Below, in pieces: positions 1 to 7,058 of a stretch of DNA of 7,442 bases; within the stretch, counting starts at the first letter, position 1; each line of letters begins with the position of its first letter. The position numbers and the translations under genes were made by a program. The notes beneath the pieces were generated by a model. It made no database searches. It worked only from the letters and a program-made list of their open reading frames with translations, and was not told the DNA's origin. The DNA is from VFZN01 sp050249615 (GTDB lineage: Bacteria; Acidobacteriota; Vicinamibacteria; Vicinamibacterales; UBA2999): NCBI GenBank assembly GCA_050249615.1, contig JBFWQE010000221.1, forward strand, positions 1-7,442. The letters run 5' to 3'.

Positions 1-22
1 CGCCGGGGTTCTTGTCCCGGCG
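1..22 (-). terminator. Candidate terminator hairpin after the HtrA-type protease gene
   Basis: A perfect 7-bp inverted repeat, CGCCGGG (1-7) and CCCGGCG (16-22), encloses an 8-base loop. It begins 4 bases beyond the stop codon of the minus-strand protease gene, which is where a terminator stem would sit. The T-tract needed for an intrinsic terminator would lie to the left of base 1, outside the window, so this cannot be confirmed. The stem could also be longer than seen or be an ordinary GC-rich palindrome. Confidence 0.35.
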
Positions 23-26
23 TCCG

Positions 27-1427
27 CTACTCGATCTCGAACGACAGGAACAGCAGCTGCCCCTCGCGCTGCACCTGCAGGGCGCAGGAAGAGTTCGCCG
101 GCAGGCGGCCCACCAGGCTGCGCAGGTCGGCCAGACTCTTCACCGGCGTGCCGTTCACCGAGAGGATGACGTCGGCCACCTCGAGCCCGTACTCGGCCCC
201 GGTGTTGAGCGCTGGCGCCGCCACGAGGACGCCGCCGGCCCCGCGTACGCCGCCCACCGCGCCGGCCAGCGTCGCGTCGACGTCCAGGCCGAGGATGCCG
301 AGGCGCTCCACCAGGTTGCGCTCCGGCGTCACCAGGTCCGAGAACTTCGTCGGGTCGCCCTCGCGTTCGGCGATGGCCACGGGCACCTTCATGAGCTTCG
401 CTCTGCGCAGCACCTCGAGCACCGCGGTGTCGCCGGCGGCGCGCCGGTAGAGGTTCACGTCGAACTGCCGCCCGTTCTCCATGGGCTTGCCGTCGAGCGT
501 CAGCACGATGTCGCCGATGCGCAGGCCCGCGGCAGCCCCCGGCTCCTCGGGGAACACGTCCGCCAGGATCACGCCCGAGTCCCGTGGCAGCTTCAGCGCC
601 TCGGCCAGCGTCGGCGTGATGGTCTGGGCGGCCACGCCGATGGTGCCGCGCTTCACGCGGCCCCATTGGCGGATCTGCTCGAACACGGTGCGCACGATGT
701 TGCTGGGCGCCGCGAAGCCCAGGCCCTCGTTGCCGCCGCCCTGCGACAGGATCAGCGTGTTGATGCCGACAACGCGTCCCTGCACGTCCACCAGCGCGCC
801 CCCGCTGTTGCCGGGATTGATGGGCGCGTCGGTCTGGATGTACACCATCGGATCGTCCGCGGCGAGCTGCCGCCCCACCGCGCTCACCACCCCCATCGTC
901 ATCGAGTTCTCGAGGCCGAGGGGGCTGCCGAAGGCGCAGACGATCTGTCCGGCCCGCAGGAGATCCGAGTCGCCGAAGGTGGCGGCGGGAAGGCCCGTGG
1001 CGTTCACCTTCAGGACCGCGAGGTCCGTTTCCTCGTCCACACCGACGATGGTGGCGTCCAGCGTGCGGCCGCGGGGCCGGACGATCGAGCTGTCGGCCCC
1101 GGCGCCATCGACGGGCGGCAGGACGACCTGGACGCGGCGGGCGCCGGACACCACGTGGTAGTTGGTGACGATGAAGCCGCCGGCGTCGACAATCAGGCCG
1201 GAGCCTGTGCTCCGCTGGCGTTCGAGCAGCGTGTCGGCGGTGCTGGACCCGGCCGCGTCGGCCAGGGCGTAGCCCGAGACGTTGATCTGCACCACGCTGG
1301 GCCCGACCTTCTGGACGAGGGCCTGCAGTTCACCACTGAACGCCGCCAGGGACGGCGTCTGGGCACTCGCGCTGGTCGCGGCCAACGTCAGAAGGACGAT
1401 GATCGACAGGGGCAGGGACCGTGACAT
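27..1427 (-). CDS. Exported HtrA/Deg-type serine protease with two PDZ domains
   Basis: This 466-residue protein is a probable periplasmic protease or chaperone acting on misfolded envelope proteins. Residues 1-22 form a signal peptide with a hydrophobic core and an Ala-Ser-Ala cleavage site. The trypsin-like domain (about 30-255) has an intact catalytic triad: His91 in NYHVV, Asp135 in ETDLAVLK and Ser208 in NPGNSGG. PDZ1 spans about 260-355 and PDZ2 about 371-462; the length is that of DegP/DegQ. The loop between the first strands (about 52-75) is short, unlike the long LA loop of DegP. The ATG at 1425-1427 was chosen because it starts the signal peptide; an in-frame ATG 30 codons upstream (1515-1517) would add a charged, signal-incompatible leader. 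No Shine-Dalgarno sequence precedes either. The gene is divergent from the nuclease gene. Whether it is DegP-, DegQ- or DegS-like cannot be told here. Confidence 0.93.
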   Translation of the reverse strand: MSRSLPLSIIVLLTLAATSASAQTPSLAAFSGELQALVQKVGPSVVQINVSGYALADAAGSSTADTLLERQRSTGSGLIVDAGGFIVTNYHVVSGARRVQVVLPPVDGAGADSSIVRPRGRTLDATIVGVDEETDLAVLKVNATGLPAATFGDSDLLRAGQIVCAFGSPLGLENSMTMGVVSAVGRQLAADDPMVYIQTDAPINPGNSGGALVDVQGRVVGINTLILSQGGGNEGLGFAAPSNIVRTVFEQIRQWGRVKRGTIGVAAQTITPTLAEALKLPRDSGVILADVFPEEPGAAAGLRIGDIVLTLDGKPMENGRQFDVNLYRRAAGDTAVLEVLRRAKLMKVPVAIAEREGDPTKFSDLVTPERNLVERLGILGLDVDATLAGAVGGVRGAGGVLVAAPALNTGAEYGLEVADVILSVNGTPVKSLADLRSLVGRLPANSSCALQVQREGQLLFLSFEIE

Positions 1428-1434
1428 TGGGAGA

Positions 1435-1449
1435 CGGGGACGGTCCCCG
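1435..1449. repeat. GGGGAC/GTCCCC palindrome upstream of the protease gene
   Basis: The 15-base sequence cggggacggtccccg is a perfect palindrome around one central base. It sits 7 bases upstream of the protease ATG, where a ribosome-binding site would be expected. Its right half is also the left arm of the hairpin at 1441-1474, so in RNA the two folds would compete. Bases 1438-1454 match 4956-4972 at 15 of 17 positions. It could be an operator-like site or part of a dispersed REP-like repeat; the sequence alone does not decide. Confidence 0.5.
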
Positions 1450-1474
1450 CGACAGTTGTCGAGGACGGGGACCG
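1441..1474. repeat. Nested inverted repeat between the divergent protease and nuclease genes
   Basis: Outer 9-base arms CGGTCCCCG (1441-1449) and CGGGGACCG (1466-1474) are perfectly complementary. Directly inside, CGACA (1450-1454) pairs with TGTCG (1457-1461), leaving a 2-base loop and a 4-base bulge (1462-1465). The minimal loop means the inner pairs nearest it would probably open. The structure is symmetric enough to form on either strand, so it would lie in the 5' leader of the protease mRNA if that transcript starts to its right. Possible roles are a regulatory leader structure, a double-stranded binding site or a REP-type repeat. Confidence 0.55.
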
Positions 1475-1516
1475 ACGATCCAGCAGGGTAGCAGATTCTA
1501 GTACGATGCTTGGCCA

Positions 1517-2905
1517 ATGGCGTCCCTGACCTTCCTCGGTGCCGCAGGCACCGTCACGGGCTCTCAATACCTCCTCGAAGTCGATCACCACCGGATACTC
1601 ATTGACTGCGGGATGTTCCAGGGGCTGAAGCCGCTCCGGCTTCGAAACTGGGCCAAGCTGCCGGTGCACCCGGGATCCGTCCAGTCGGTGGTGCTGACGC
1701 ACGCGCACCTCGACCACACCGGCCTGCTGCCGCGCCTGGTGTCCAATGGCTTCGGCGGCCGCGTGTTCTGCACCGCCGGAACGGCAGATCTCTGCAAGCT
1801 GGTGCTGCCCGACGCCGCGCGGCTGCAGGAAGAGGACGCCCAGCGGGCCAACCAGGGCCGTTATGCGAAGCACACCCCGGCGCTGCCGCTCTTCACCGAG
1901 AACGACGCCGCCGAGGCGCTCAACCGGCTGCAGCCCTTCGGGTTCAACCGCCCCGCCCCGGTTGCGCCGGGCATCGAGGCCGAGTTCATCAACGCCGGGC
2001 ACCTGCTGGGCTCGGCATACGTCCGCGTGCGCCGCACCAACGCCGACGGCGGCACGCTGCTCTTCGGCGGCGACCTCGGCCGCTACGACCGTCCCGTGCT
2101 GCCCGACCCCTCACCCGGCGTCGCGTGCGACGTGCTCCTGGTGGAATCCACCTACGGCGACCGCGCGCATCCGCCCGAGGACCACGGGGCGGAGCTCGCG
2201 CGCATCGTCAGGGAGACGGCGGATCGCAACGGCAAGCTCATCATCCCGTCCTTCTCCATCGGGCGCGTCGAGGAGGTCCTCTACTGGCTGAAGAAACTGG
2301 AAGACGAAAAGGCCATTCCGGTCCTGCCCGTCTACGTGGACAGCCCGATGGCCGTGCAGGCGCTCGAGTACTACCGCCGACACGCGGCGGAGCTGGACCC
2401 TGACGCGCGGCCCGCGCGCGGTGAGGTGTGCGCCTTCTGCACCGAGCGCTTCTCACCGGTGGGGTCTGCCAGGGAATCCCAGCAGGTGCTGGACGCCAAA
2501 GGCCCGTACATCGTCATATCGGCCAGTGGCATGGCGGTTGGCGGGCGGGTGCTGCACCACCTGGCGGCCGGCCTGCCCGATCCGAAGAACACCGTGCTCT
2601 TCGTGGGGTTCCAGGCCGCCGGCACGCGGGGCCGGGACCTCATCGAGGGCGCGCACCAGGTGAAGATGTTCGGCCAGTGGGTCCCCGTGCACGCGCGGAT
2701 CGAGAAGCTGAATGCCATGTCCGCCCACGCGGATGCCGGCGAGGTGATTCGCTGGCTGCGCACGTTCCCGAAGGCACCGGGCATCACCTACCTCGTCCAC
2801 GGCGAGCCGCCGGCCCAGGTGGCCCTGAAGGCCCGTATCGAGCGGGAGCTTGGCTGGAACGTCCACATCCCGGAGTACCTGGAGAAGGTGGACGTGGCAC
2901 TCTAG
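1517..2905 (+). CDS. Metallo-beta-lactamase/beta-CASP ribonuclease (YSH1/CPSF73-like family)
   Basis: This 462-residue protein is a two-metal hydrolase of the beta-CASP branch, whose members are mostly RNA endo- or exonucleases, so cytoplasmic RNA processing or decay is the likely role. Metallo-beta-lactamase motifs are complete: HAHLDH at 62-67, His162 in GHLLGS and Asp186 in GGDLG. The beta-CASP insert (about 205-390) starts at motif A, Glu210 in VESTYGD, and includes IPSFSIGR (243-250). The C-terminal part returns to the MBL fold with motif B His404 in SAHAD and motif C His428 in LVHGE. All metal and catalytic residues known from the family are present and the length is typical of bacterial COG1236-type proteins. 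There is no signal peptide. The ATG at 1517 begins directly with the first MBL strand; no clear Shine-Dalgarno precedes it, so translation may be leaderless or SD-independent. RNA as substrate is inferred from the family. Confidence 0.93.
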   Translation: MASLTFLGAAGTVTGSQYLLEVDHHRILIDCGMFQGLKPLRLRNWAKLPVHPGSVQSVVLTHAHLDHTGLLPRLVSNGFGGRVFCTAGTADLCKLVLPDAARLQEEDAQRANQGRYAKHTPALPLFTENDAAEALNRLQPFGFNRPAPVAPGIEAEFINAGHLLGSAYVRVRRTNADGGTLLFGGDLGRYDRPVLPDPSPGVACDVLLVESTYGDRAHPPEDHGAELARIVRETADRNGKLIIPSFSIGRVEEVLYWLKKLEDEKAIPVLPVYVDSPMAVQALEYYRRHAAELDPDARPARGEVCAFCTERFSPVGSARESQQVLDAKGPYIVISASGMAVGGRVLHHLAAGLPDPKNTVLFVGFQAAGTRGRDLIEGAHQVKMFGQWVPVHARIEKLNAMSAHADAGEVIRWLRTFPKAPGITYLVHGEPPAQVALKARIERELGWNVHIPEYLEKVDVAL

Positions 2906-2911
2906 AGAACT

Positions 2912-2939
2912 GGGATCTGGGATCAGGGATCAGGGATCA
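2912..2939. repeat. Tandem array of four 7-base GGGATCA units
   Basis: Four consecutive 7-mers occur: GGGATCT (2912-2918) then GGGATCA three times (2919-2939). The array begins 6 bases after the nuclease stop codon and runs straight into a second array of a different unit. It has no coding role. It contains two CTGGG words (2910-2914, 2917-2921) that are complementary to CCCAG words in the next array, so a loose RNA stem between the two is possible. Such short arrays expand and contract by replication slippage. Confidence 0.85.
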
Positions 2940-3017
2940 GAACCTCGGAACCTGAGAACCCAGAACCCCAGAACCCCAGAACCCCAGAACTTCAGAACCC
3001 GAGAACCCGAGAACCCG
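2939..3017. repeat. Tandem array of ten AGAACCCN units abutting a start codon
   Basis: Ten units of an 8-base repeat (one is 7 bases) fill the rest of the gap: two diverged copies at 2939 and 2947, a 7-base copy at 2955, three perfect AGAACCCC copies at 2962, 2970 and 2978, AGAACTTC at 2986, then three AGAACCCG copies at 2994, 3002 and 3010. Runs of identical neighbouring copies with the variants grouped point to local duplication. The final G (3017) is also the first base of the proposed GTG start of the dipeptidyl-peptidase III gene. The only purine-rich stretch ahead of that start (GAGAA) comes from the repeat itself. Confidence 0.88.
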
Positions 3018-4954
3018 TGCCAGATCTCCTGACTCCTCCAGACACCCGTCCCTACCTGCTCGAGCAGGTCGACGACGCGGCCGTGGTGCAGCTGTACGCC
3101 GATGGCTTCCAGGCATTGCCGCTGGCTGAGAAGGTGCTCGTCTGGCACCTTTACCAGGCGGCCCTGGCCGGCCGCGATATCTACTACGACCAGCGCTACC
3201 GCCACAACCTCGCGATGCGGGCCATCCTCGAGGCCGTCATCACGCACCCCGACGGGATACGCGAGGACGTGCTGGTGGAGGTCACGCGCTACACGAAGCT
3301 GTTCTGGTTGAACACCGGCCCGTACAACAACCTGACGGCCCGCAAGTTCGTGTTGCGGCTCACGCCCCGCGCCTTTGCGGACGCGGTCGCTCGCGCGCAC
3401 GCGAACGGTGCGGCGCTGCCGCTTCAGCCCGGCGAGTCGCCCGAGGAGCTGGTGACGCGCTTTGCGCCGATGTTCTTCGACCCGGCGTTCGATTCCATGG
3501 TGACGAACAAGACCCCCGGGGGCGGGCGCGACATCCTCGCGGCCAGTGCCAACAACCTCTACGACGGCGTGACGATGGCCGATCTCGAGGGTTTCACCGA
3601 GCGTCACCCACTGAACTCGCGCCTGGTGAAGCGCAACGGGCGCCTGGTCGAGGAGGTCTACCGTGTCGGTGGCCGCTACCACGAGCAGATCGTGCGCATC
3701 ATCGGGCACCTGCGCGACGCCGCGGCGGTGGCGCCGCCGGGCTTGCGCGCGGCGCTCGAGGCGCTCGTCCGGTTCTACGAGACGGGCAGCGAGGACGACC
3801 GGGCAGCCTTCGACATCGCCTGGGTCGAGAACCACGACACCACCGTGGACACGATGAACGGCTTCATCGAGGTCTACATGGACGCGCGCGGCATCAAGGG
3901 CTCGTGGGAGGGCATCGTCTACTACAGCAACCCGGAGAAGACGGGGAAGATCCGGACCCTGGCGGCGCATGCGCAGTGGTTCGAGGATCACATGCCCATC
4001 GACCCGCGATTCCGGAAGCCCGTCGTGCAGGGCGTCACGGCCATGGCGATCGAAGTCGTGGTCGAAGTGGGGGACTCGGGCCCCATCACGCCCATCGGCG
4101 TGAACCTGCCGAACGACCAGCGCATTCGCGAGCAGTACGGCAGCCGGTCCGTCACCCTCTCCAACGTGCTCGAGGCCTACGACAGGTCGCAGCCCGAGAG
4201 CTTCCGTCACGAGTTCACGTGGGACGATGCGGAAGCCGATCGGGCGCGGGACTGGGCGCCGTTTGCCAGCGAGCTGACGACGGAGATACACGAGGTGCTC
4301 GGCCATGGCTCGGGCCGCATGGCCGACGGCGTGACGGCGCAGCCGCAGGAGCTCCTCAAGGAGCAGTACTCGGCGCTCGAGGAGACGCGGGCGGATCTTG
4401 TCGCGCTGTACTTCGTCGCGGACCCCCACCTGGCTGCGCTGGGCCTGGTGCCGGCCGACGAGCAGGCCACCATCGTGCGCGCCGAGTACGAGGCCTACGC
4501 CCGGAATGCGCTCGTGCAGCTGCGCCGCGTGCGCGAGGGCACCTCGATCGAGGAAGATCACATGCGCAACCGCCAGGCCATCGTGCACTGGCTGATGGCC
4601 AACACCCGCGCCATCGAGCGGCGCCTCCGCGACGGGAAGACCTATTACGTCGTCGTGGACACCGGGGCGTTCCATGACGGCGTGGCGCGCCTGCTGCGCG
4701 AAGTGCAGCGGATGAAGTCGGAGGGCGACTACGAGGCGGCGAAGGCGTTCTTCGAGCGTTACGGCGTGCACTTCGACCCCGCGCTCAGGGACGAGGTGGT
4801 CGCGCGGGTGGATCGGCTCAGGCTGCCGTCGTACACCGGTTTCGTCATGCCGGAGCTGGAGCCGGTGCGGGATGGGGCCGGCGCCATCGTGGACGTGGCC
4901 ATCACCTATTCGTGCGACCTGACCCGGCAGATGCTCGGATACTCCCGGATCTGA
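3017..4954 (+). CDS. Dipeptidyl-peptidase III (zinc metallopeptidase, family M49)
   Basis: This 645-residue enzyme should remove dipeptides from the N-terminus of short peptides, a late step of protein turnover. The M49 signature HExxxH is present as HEVLGH at 425-430 (zinc ligands His425 and His430, catalytic Glu426). The second motif EETRAD is at 455-460, with Glu456 the third zinc ligand. Substrate-cleft conserved segments are also visible: GVNLPN at 361-366 and the KGSWEGIVYY...AQWFEDH region at 294-325. The two zinc motifs are only about 25 residues apart, closer than in human DPP3, as I recall for bacterial members. There is no signal peptide or lipobox, so it is probably cytoplasmic. 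The start is GTG; no other usable start exists in frame between it and the nuclease stop, and the next internal GTG would cut into the conserved N-terminal part. Its stop lies 12 bases before the next gene. Confidence 0.94.
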   Translation: MPDLLTPPDTRPYLLEQVDDAAVVQLYADGFQALPLAEKVLVWHLYQAALAGRDIYYDQRYRHNLAMRAILEAVITHPDGIREDVLVEVTRYTKLFWLNTGPYNNLTARKFVLRLTPRAFADAVARAHANGAALPLQPGESPEELVTRFAPMFFDPAFDSMVTNKTPGGGRDILAASANNLYDGVTMADLEGFTERHPLNSRLVKRNGRLVEEVYRVGGRYHEQIVRIIGHLRDAAAVAPPGLRAALEALVRFYETGSEDDRAAFDIAWVENHDTTVDTMNGFIEVYMDARGIKGSWEGIVYYSNPEKTGKIRTLAAHAQWFEDHMPIDPRFRKPVVQGVTAMAIEVVVEVGDSGPITPIGVNLPNDQRIREQYGSRSVTLSNVLEAYDRSQPESFRHEFTWDDAEADRARDWAPFASELTTEIHEVLGHGSGRMADGVTAQPQELLKEQYSALEETRADLVALYFVADPHLAALGLVPADEQATIVRAEYEAYARNALVQLRRVREGTSIEEDHMRNRQAIVHWLMANTRAIERRLRDGKTYYVVVDTGAFHDGVARLLREVQRMKSEGDYEAAKAFFERYGVHFDPALRDEVVARVDRLRLPSYTGFVMPELEPVRDGAGAIVDVAITYSCDLTRQMLGYSRI

Positions 4955-4958
4955 AGGA
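4953..4958 (+). promoter_or_regulatory. Ribosome-binding site deciding the GTG start of the HEAT-cyclophilin gene
   Basis: GAAGGA lies 8 bases before the GTG at 4967 and overlaps the TGA stop (4952-4954) of the peptidase gene. It is the only convincing Shine-Dalgarno sequence in the window. It supports the GTG start and suggests translational coupling, with ribosomes ending on the peptidase able to restart directly. Confidence 0.65.
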
Positions 4959-4966
4959 CAGTCCCC

Positions 4967-7042
4967 GTGACACATGCAGAACGGCGACCGAGACTACTGA
5001 CTTTGTTCGCGTGCCTCGCGCTGGCGCAGGCGCCGGCGCTGGCGCAGCCCGGCAGATCCGCCCAGGCGCAGTCCGCCGCGCTGGAGAAGATCATCCAGGG
5101 CGAGGATGCGCGCAACGCCGAGATGATCCGCGAGGCCATGCAGGGCGGCGCACAGCGTCGCGCGGGCATCCGCGCGCTCGGCCGCCTCGAGCAGCCGGAC
5201 CAGATTCGCTACGTGGCGCCGGCGCTTGGCGACGGCGTCGGCATCCGCGCCGAGGCGGCGTGGTCGCTGGCGCAGCTGGCCCGCACGCCGGAAGCGGTGA
5301 CCCAGGTGCAGGGCCTGCTCATCGAGCGCGCGGCCATCGACGCCGAGGCCGGCCTCTGGGAGGTGTGGGGCGAGCTCGCCGCAGCGCTCGGCCGCCTGTC
5401 GTACACCACCGCGGAGCAGGTGGCACGTACCGAGGCTGTGCTCGTCGAGCAGCTGCCGTCACCTGAGTCGTTCGCCGAGCCCGAGACGCCCGCCATCGCT
5501 GGCGCGGTGCGCGGCCTCGAGGCCTTGACCCGCATCAGCCGGAAGGTTGGCACGCTCCAGCCCCGGACCTGGGACCGCCTCCGATGGTCCGCGACGGCGC
5601 AGCGTCCGCCGGCCGACCCGCGGTCCGCCTGGATCCGCCGGCTGGCCATGGCGGCACTGGTCACCGGCGGCGAGGCAACGCCGTCCATCGTCGAGCGCGC
5701 GCTGGGCGATCGTGACAGCGAGGTGCGCCGGCTCGGCGCGATGGCCGCCGGCGCCGACGTGACGATGACCGATCGCGAGTCGTTGCTGCGCGCTGCCCTG
5801 AAGGACCCCGACGCGCCGGTGCGACTCGAGGCGCTGCGCTCCTGGGGACGGCGACTGCAGGCCACGTCGTGCCAGCCCATCCGCGCGGCCGTGAAGGACC
5901 CCGATCCCCACGTGATGCTGCAGGCCATCGACCTGCTGGGCGCGGCGTGTCCCGCGGGGGAGAGCGCGGTCACCGATCTGGCGACCATCGTCGAGGGACT
6001 GTCGGATCGCCCGCGCGAGTGGCACGCGCCGGCGCATGCGCTGGTCGCCCTGGCCCGTCAGGACCCGGCCCGGGCGAGGACGGCGCTGCCGCGCTTCGCG
6101 ACGCACGCCACGTGGCAGGTGCGAATGTACGCGGCCCGCGCCGCTGGCGTGCTGAGCTCGGTGGACGCACTCACCGCGCTCGGCGCCGACGCGCACCCCA
6201 ACGTGCGCGAGGCGGCGCTTGCCGCGCTCATCGAGACGAAGCGCCCGGAGGCCGTGGCCGTCGCGCTGGCCGCACTGGCCAGTGACGATCACCAGCTCGT
6301 GCTCACCGCCACGCGGGCCTTCGGGGATCCGTCAACGGCATCCAGGGCCGTGCCCGCACTGGTGGCGGCGCTCGGCCGGCTCACCAAGCAGAACAAGGAC
6401 ACATCGCGTGACCCGCGCATGGCCATCCTCGACCGGCTGCAGGCGCTGGACGCGCGGGCGCGGGTCTCGGACCTCGAGCCGTACCTCGCCGACTACGATG
6501 CACGAGTCGCGGCGAAGGCGGCCGAGATGCTGACAGCCTGGTCGGGCCAGGCGCGCACTGCGGCGCCACGTCCCCTGACGGCGCCCACCGTGACGCTCGC
6601 GGAAGTCCAGGCCCTGCGCGGCCGGCGCCTGCGGGTGACAATGGCGGGGCGTGGCGCCTTCGACATCTCACTGGACCCCGACTTCGCGCCCCTCGCATCG
6701 GTCCGCATCGCACGGCGCGCCAGGGAGGGCTATTACAACGGCCTCACGTTCCACCGCGTGGCGCCGAACTTCGTCATCCAGGGCGGGAGCCCGGGCGCCA
6801 ACGAATACGCCGGCGATGCGCTCTTCATGCGGGACGAAGTGGGCATTCACCGGCGCGGCACCGTGGGGATCTCCACCCGCGGGCGCGACACGGGCGACGC
6901 CCAGATCTTCGTGAACCTCGTGGACTCGCCGCGCCTGGATCACCAGTACACGGTGTTCGGCACGGTGGTGTCCGGCATGGACGTGGTGGACGGCATCCTC
7001 GAAGGCGACGTCATCGACCGCATCGAGCTGGTCGGGCCGTGA
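4967..7042 (+). CDS. Exported HEAT-repeat protein with C-terminal cyclophilin-type peptidyl-prolyl isomerase domain
   Basis: This 691-residue protein is predicted to act outside the cytoplasm: residues 1-26 are a signal peptide (Arg-rich start, Leu/Ala core, Ala-Leu-Ala cleavage site). Residues about 55-160 and 220-525 are Ala/Leu/Arg-rich helical repeats of HEAT type, e.g. the units near 64-104, 221-261, 285-326 and 384-450, a likely protein-binding scaffold. Residues about 558-690 are a cyclophilin domain with FHRV at 595-598 (Arg597 matches catalytic Arg55 of CypA), FVIQGG at 602-607, Gln646, Phe648 and a VFG end motif. The usual Asp after QGG is Ser608, the SQFF motif reads AQIF, and the CypA Trp121 position is Arg656. 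It is therefore probably cyclosporin-insensitive, though the isomerase core remains. A folding or quality-control role for envelope proteins is inferred. It is 12 bases from the upstream gene and 16 from the downstream one. Confidence 0.92.
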   Translation: MTHAERRPRLLTLFACLALAQAPALAQPGRSAQAQSAALEKIIQGEDARNAEMIREAMQGGAQRRAGIRALGRLEQPDQIRYVAPALGDGVGIRAEAAWSLAQLARTPEAVTQVQGLLIERAAIDAEAGLWEVWGELAAALGRLSYTTAEQVARTEAVLVEQLPSPESFAEPETPAIAGAVRGLEALTRISRKVGTLQPRTWDRLRWSATAQRPPADPRSAWIRRLAMAALVTGGEATPSIVERALGDRDSEVRRLGAMAAGADVTMTDRESLLRAALKDPDAPVRLEALRSWGRRLQATSCQPIRAAVKDPDPHVMLQAIDLLGAACPAGESAVTDLATIVEGLSDRPREWHAPAHALVALARQDPARARTALPRFATHATWQVRMYAARAAGVLSSVDALTALGADAHPNVREAALAALIETKRPEAVAVALAALASDDHQLVLTATRAFGDPSTASRAVPALVAALGRLTKQNKDTSRDPRMAILDRLQALDARARVSDLEPYLADYDARVAAKAAEMLTAWSGQARTAAPRPLTAPTVTLAEVQALRGRRLRVTMAGRGAFDISLDPDFAPLASVRIARRAREGYYNGLTFHRVAPNFVIQGGSPGANEYAGDALFMRDEVGIHRRGTVGISTRGRDTGDAQIFVNLVDSPRLDHQYTVFGTVVSGMDVVDGILEGDVIDRIELVGP

Positions 7043-7058
7043 GGCCCGCGCGCCTCTC

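Noticed and set aside
12..1424. A 470-codon plus-strand open frame opposite the HtrA-type protease.
   Set aside because: It is an antisense shadow: no domain, Arg/His/Ala-rich low-quality composition, while the minus-strand frame has a signal peptide, catalytic triad and PDZ domains.
1495..1507. Possible -10 boxes: TAGAAT on the minus strand (1495-1500) and TACGAT on the plus strand (1502-1507).
   Set aside because: Neither has a recognisable -35 hexamer at the right distance, and single hexamers in a divergent gap are weak evidence. They could still be real but are not supported enough to annotate.
1428..1517. Extended start of the protease at the ATG at 1515-1517 on the minus strand.
   Set aside because: The extra 30 residues are polar and charged and would bury the signal peptide inside the protein; they also translate the inverted repeats. 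The start at 1427 fits the export signal.
2939..3016. Repeat array considered as a CRISPR array or as coding repeats.
   Set aside because: The units are 7-8 bases with no spacers, and no start codon opens a frame there that leads to a supported product on its own.
2930..4975. A 681-codon open frame on the minus strand opposite the whole peptidase gene.
   Set aside because: It mirrors the codon positions of the M49 gene, whose motifs are complete; the product is His/Arg/Val/Asp-rich without any recognisable domain, ends inside the microsatellite and is what high GC third positions produce on the antisense strand.
5003..5014. A lipobox-like Leu-Phe-Ala-Cys (residues 13-16) in the HEAT-cyclophilin signal peptide.
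   Set aside because: The Cys sits within the hydrophobic core, Phe at position -2 is atypical, and a good type I cleavage site (Ala-Leu-Ala) follows at 24-26.
5459..6292. Minus-strand open frames of about 260-280 codons within the HEAT-cyclophilin gene.
   Set aside because: They are GC-driven shadows with no motif, overlapping a gene whose product has coherent repeats and a cyclophilin domain.
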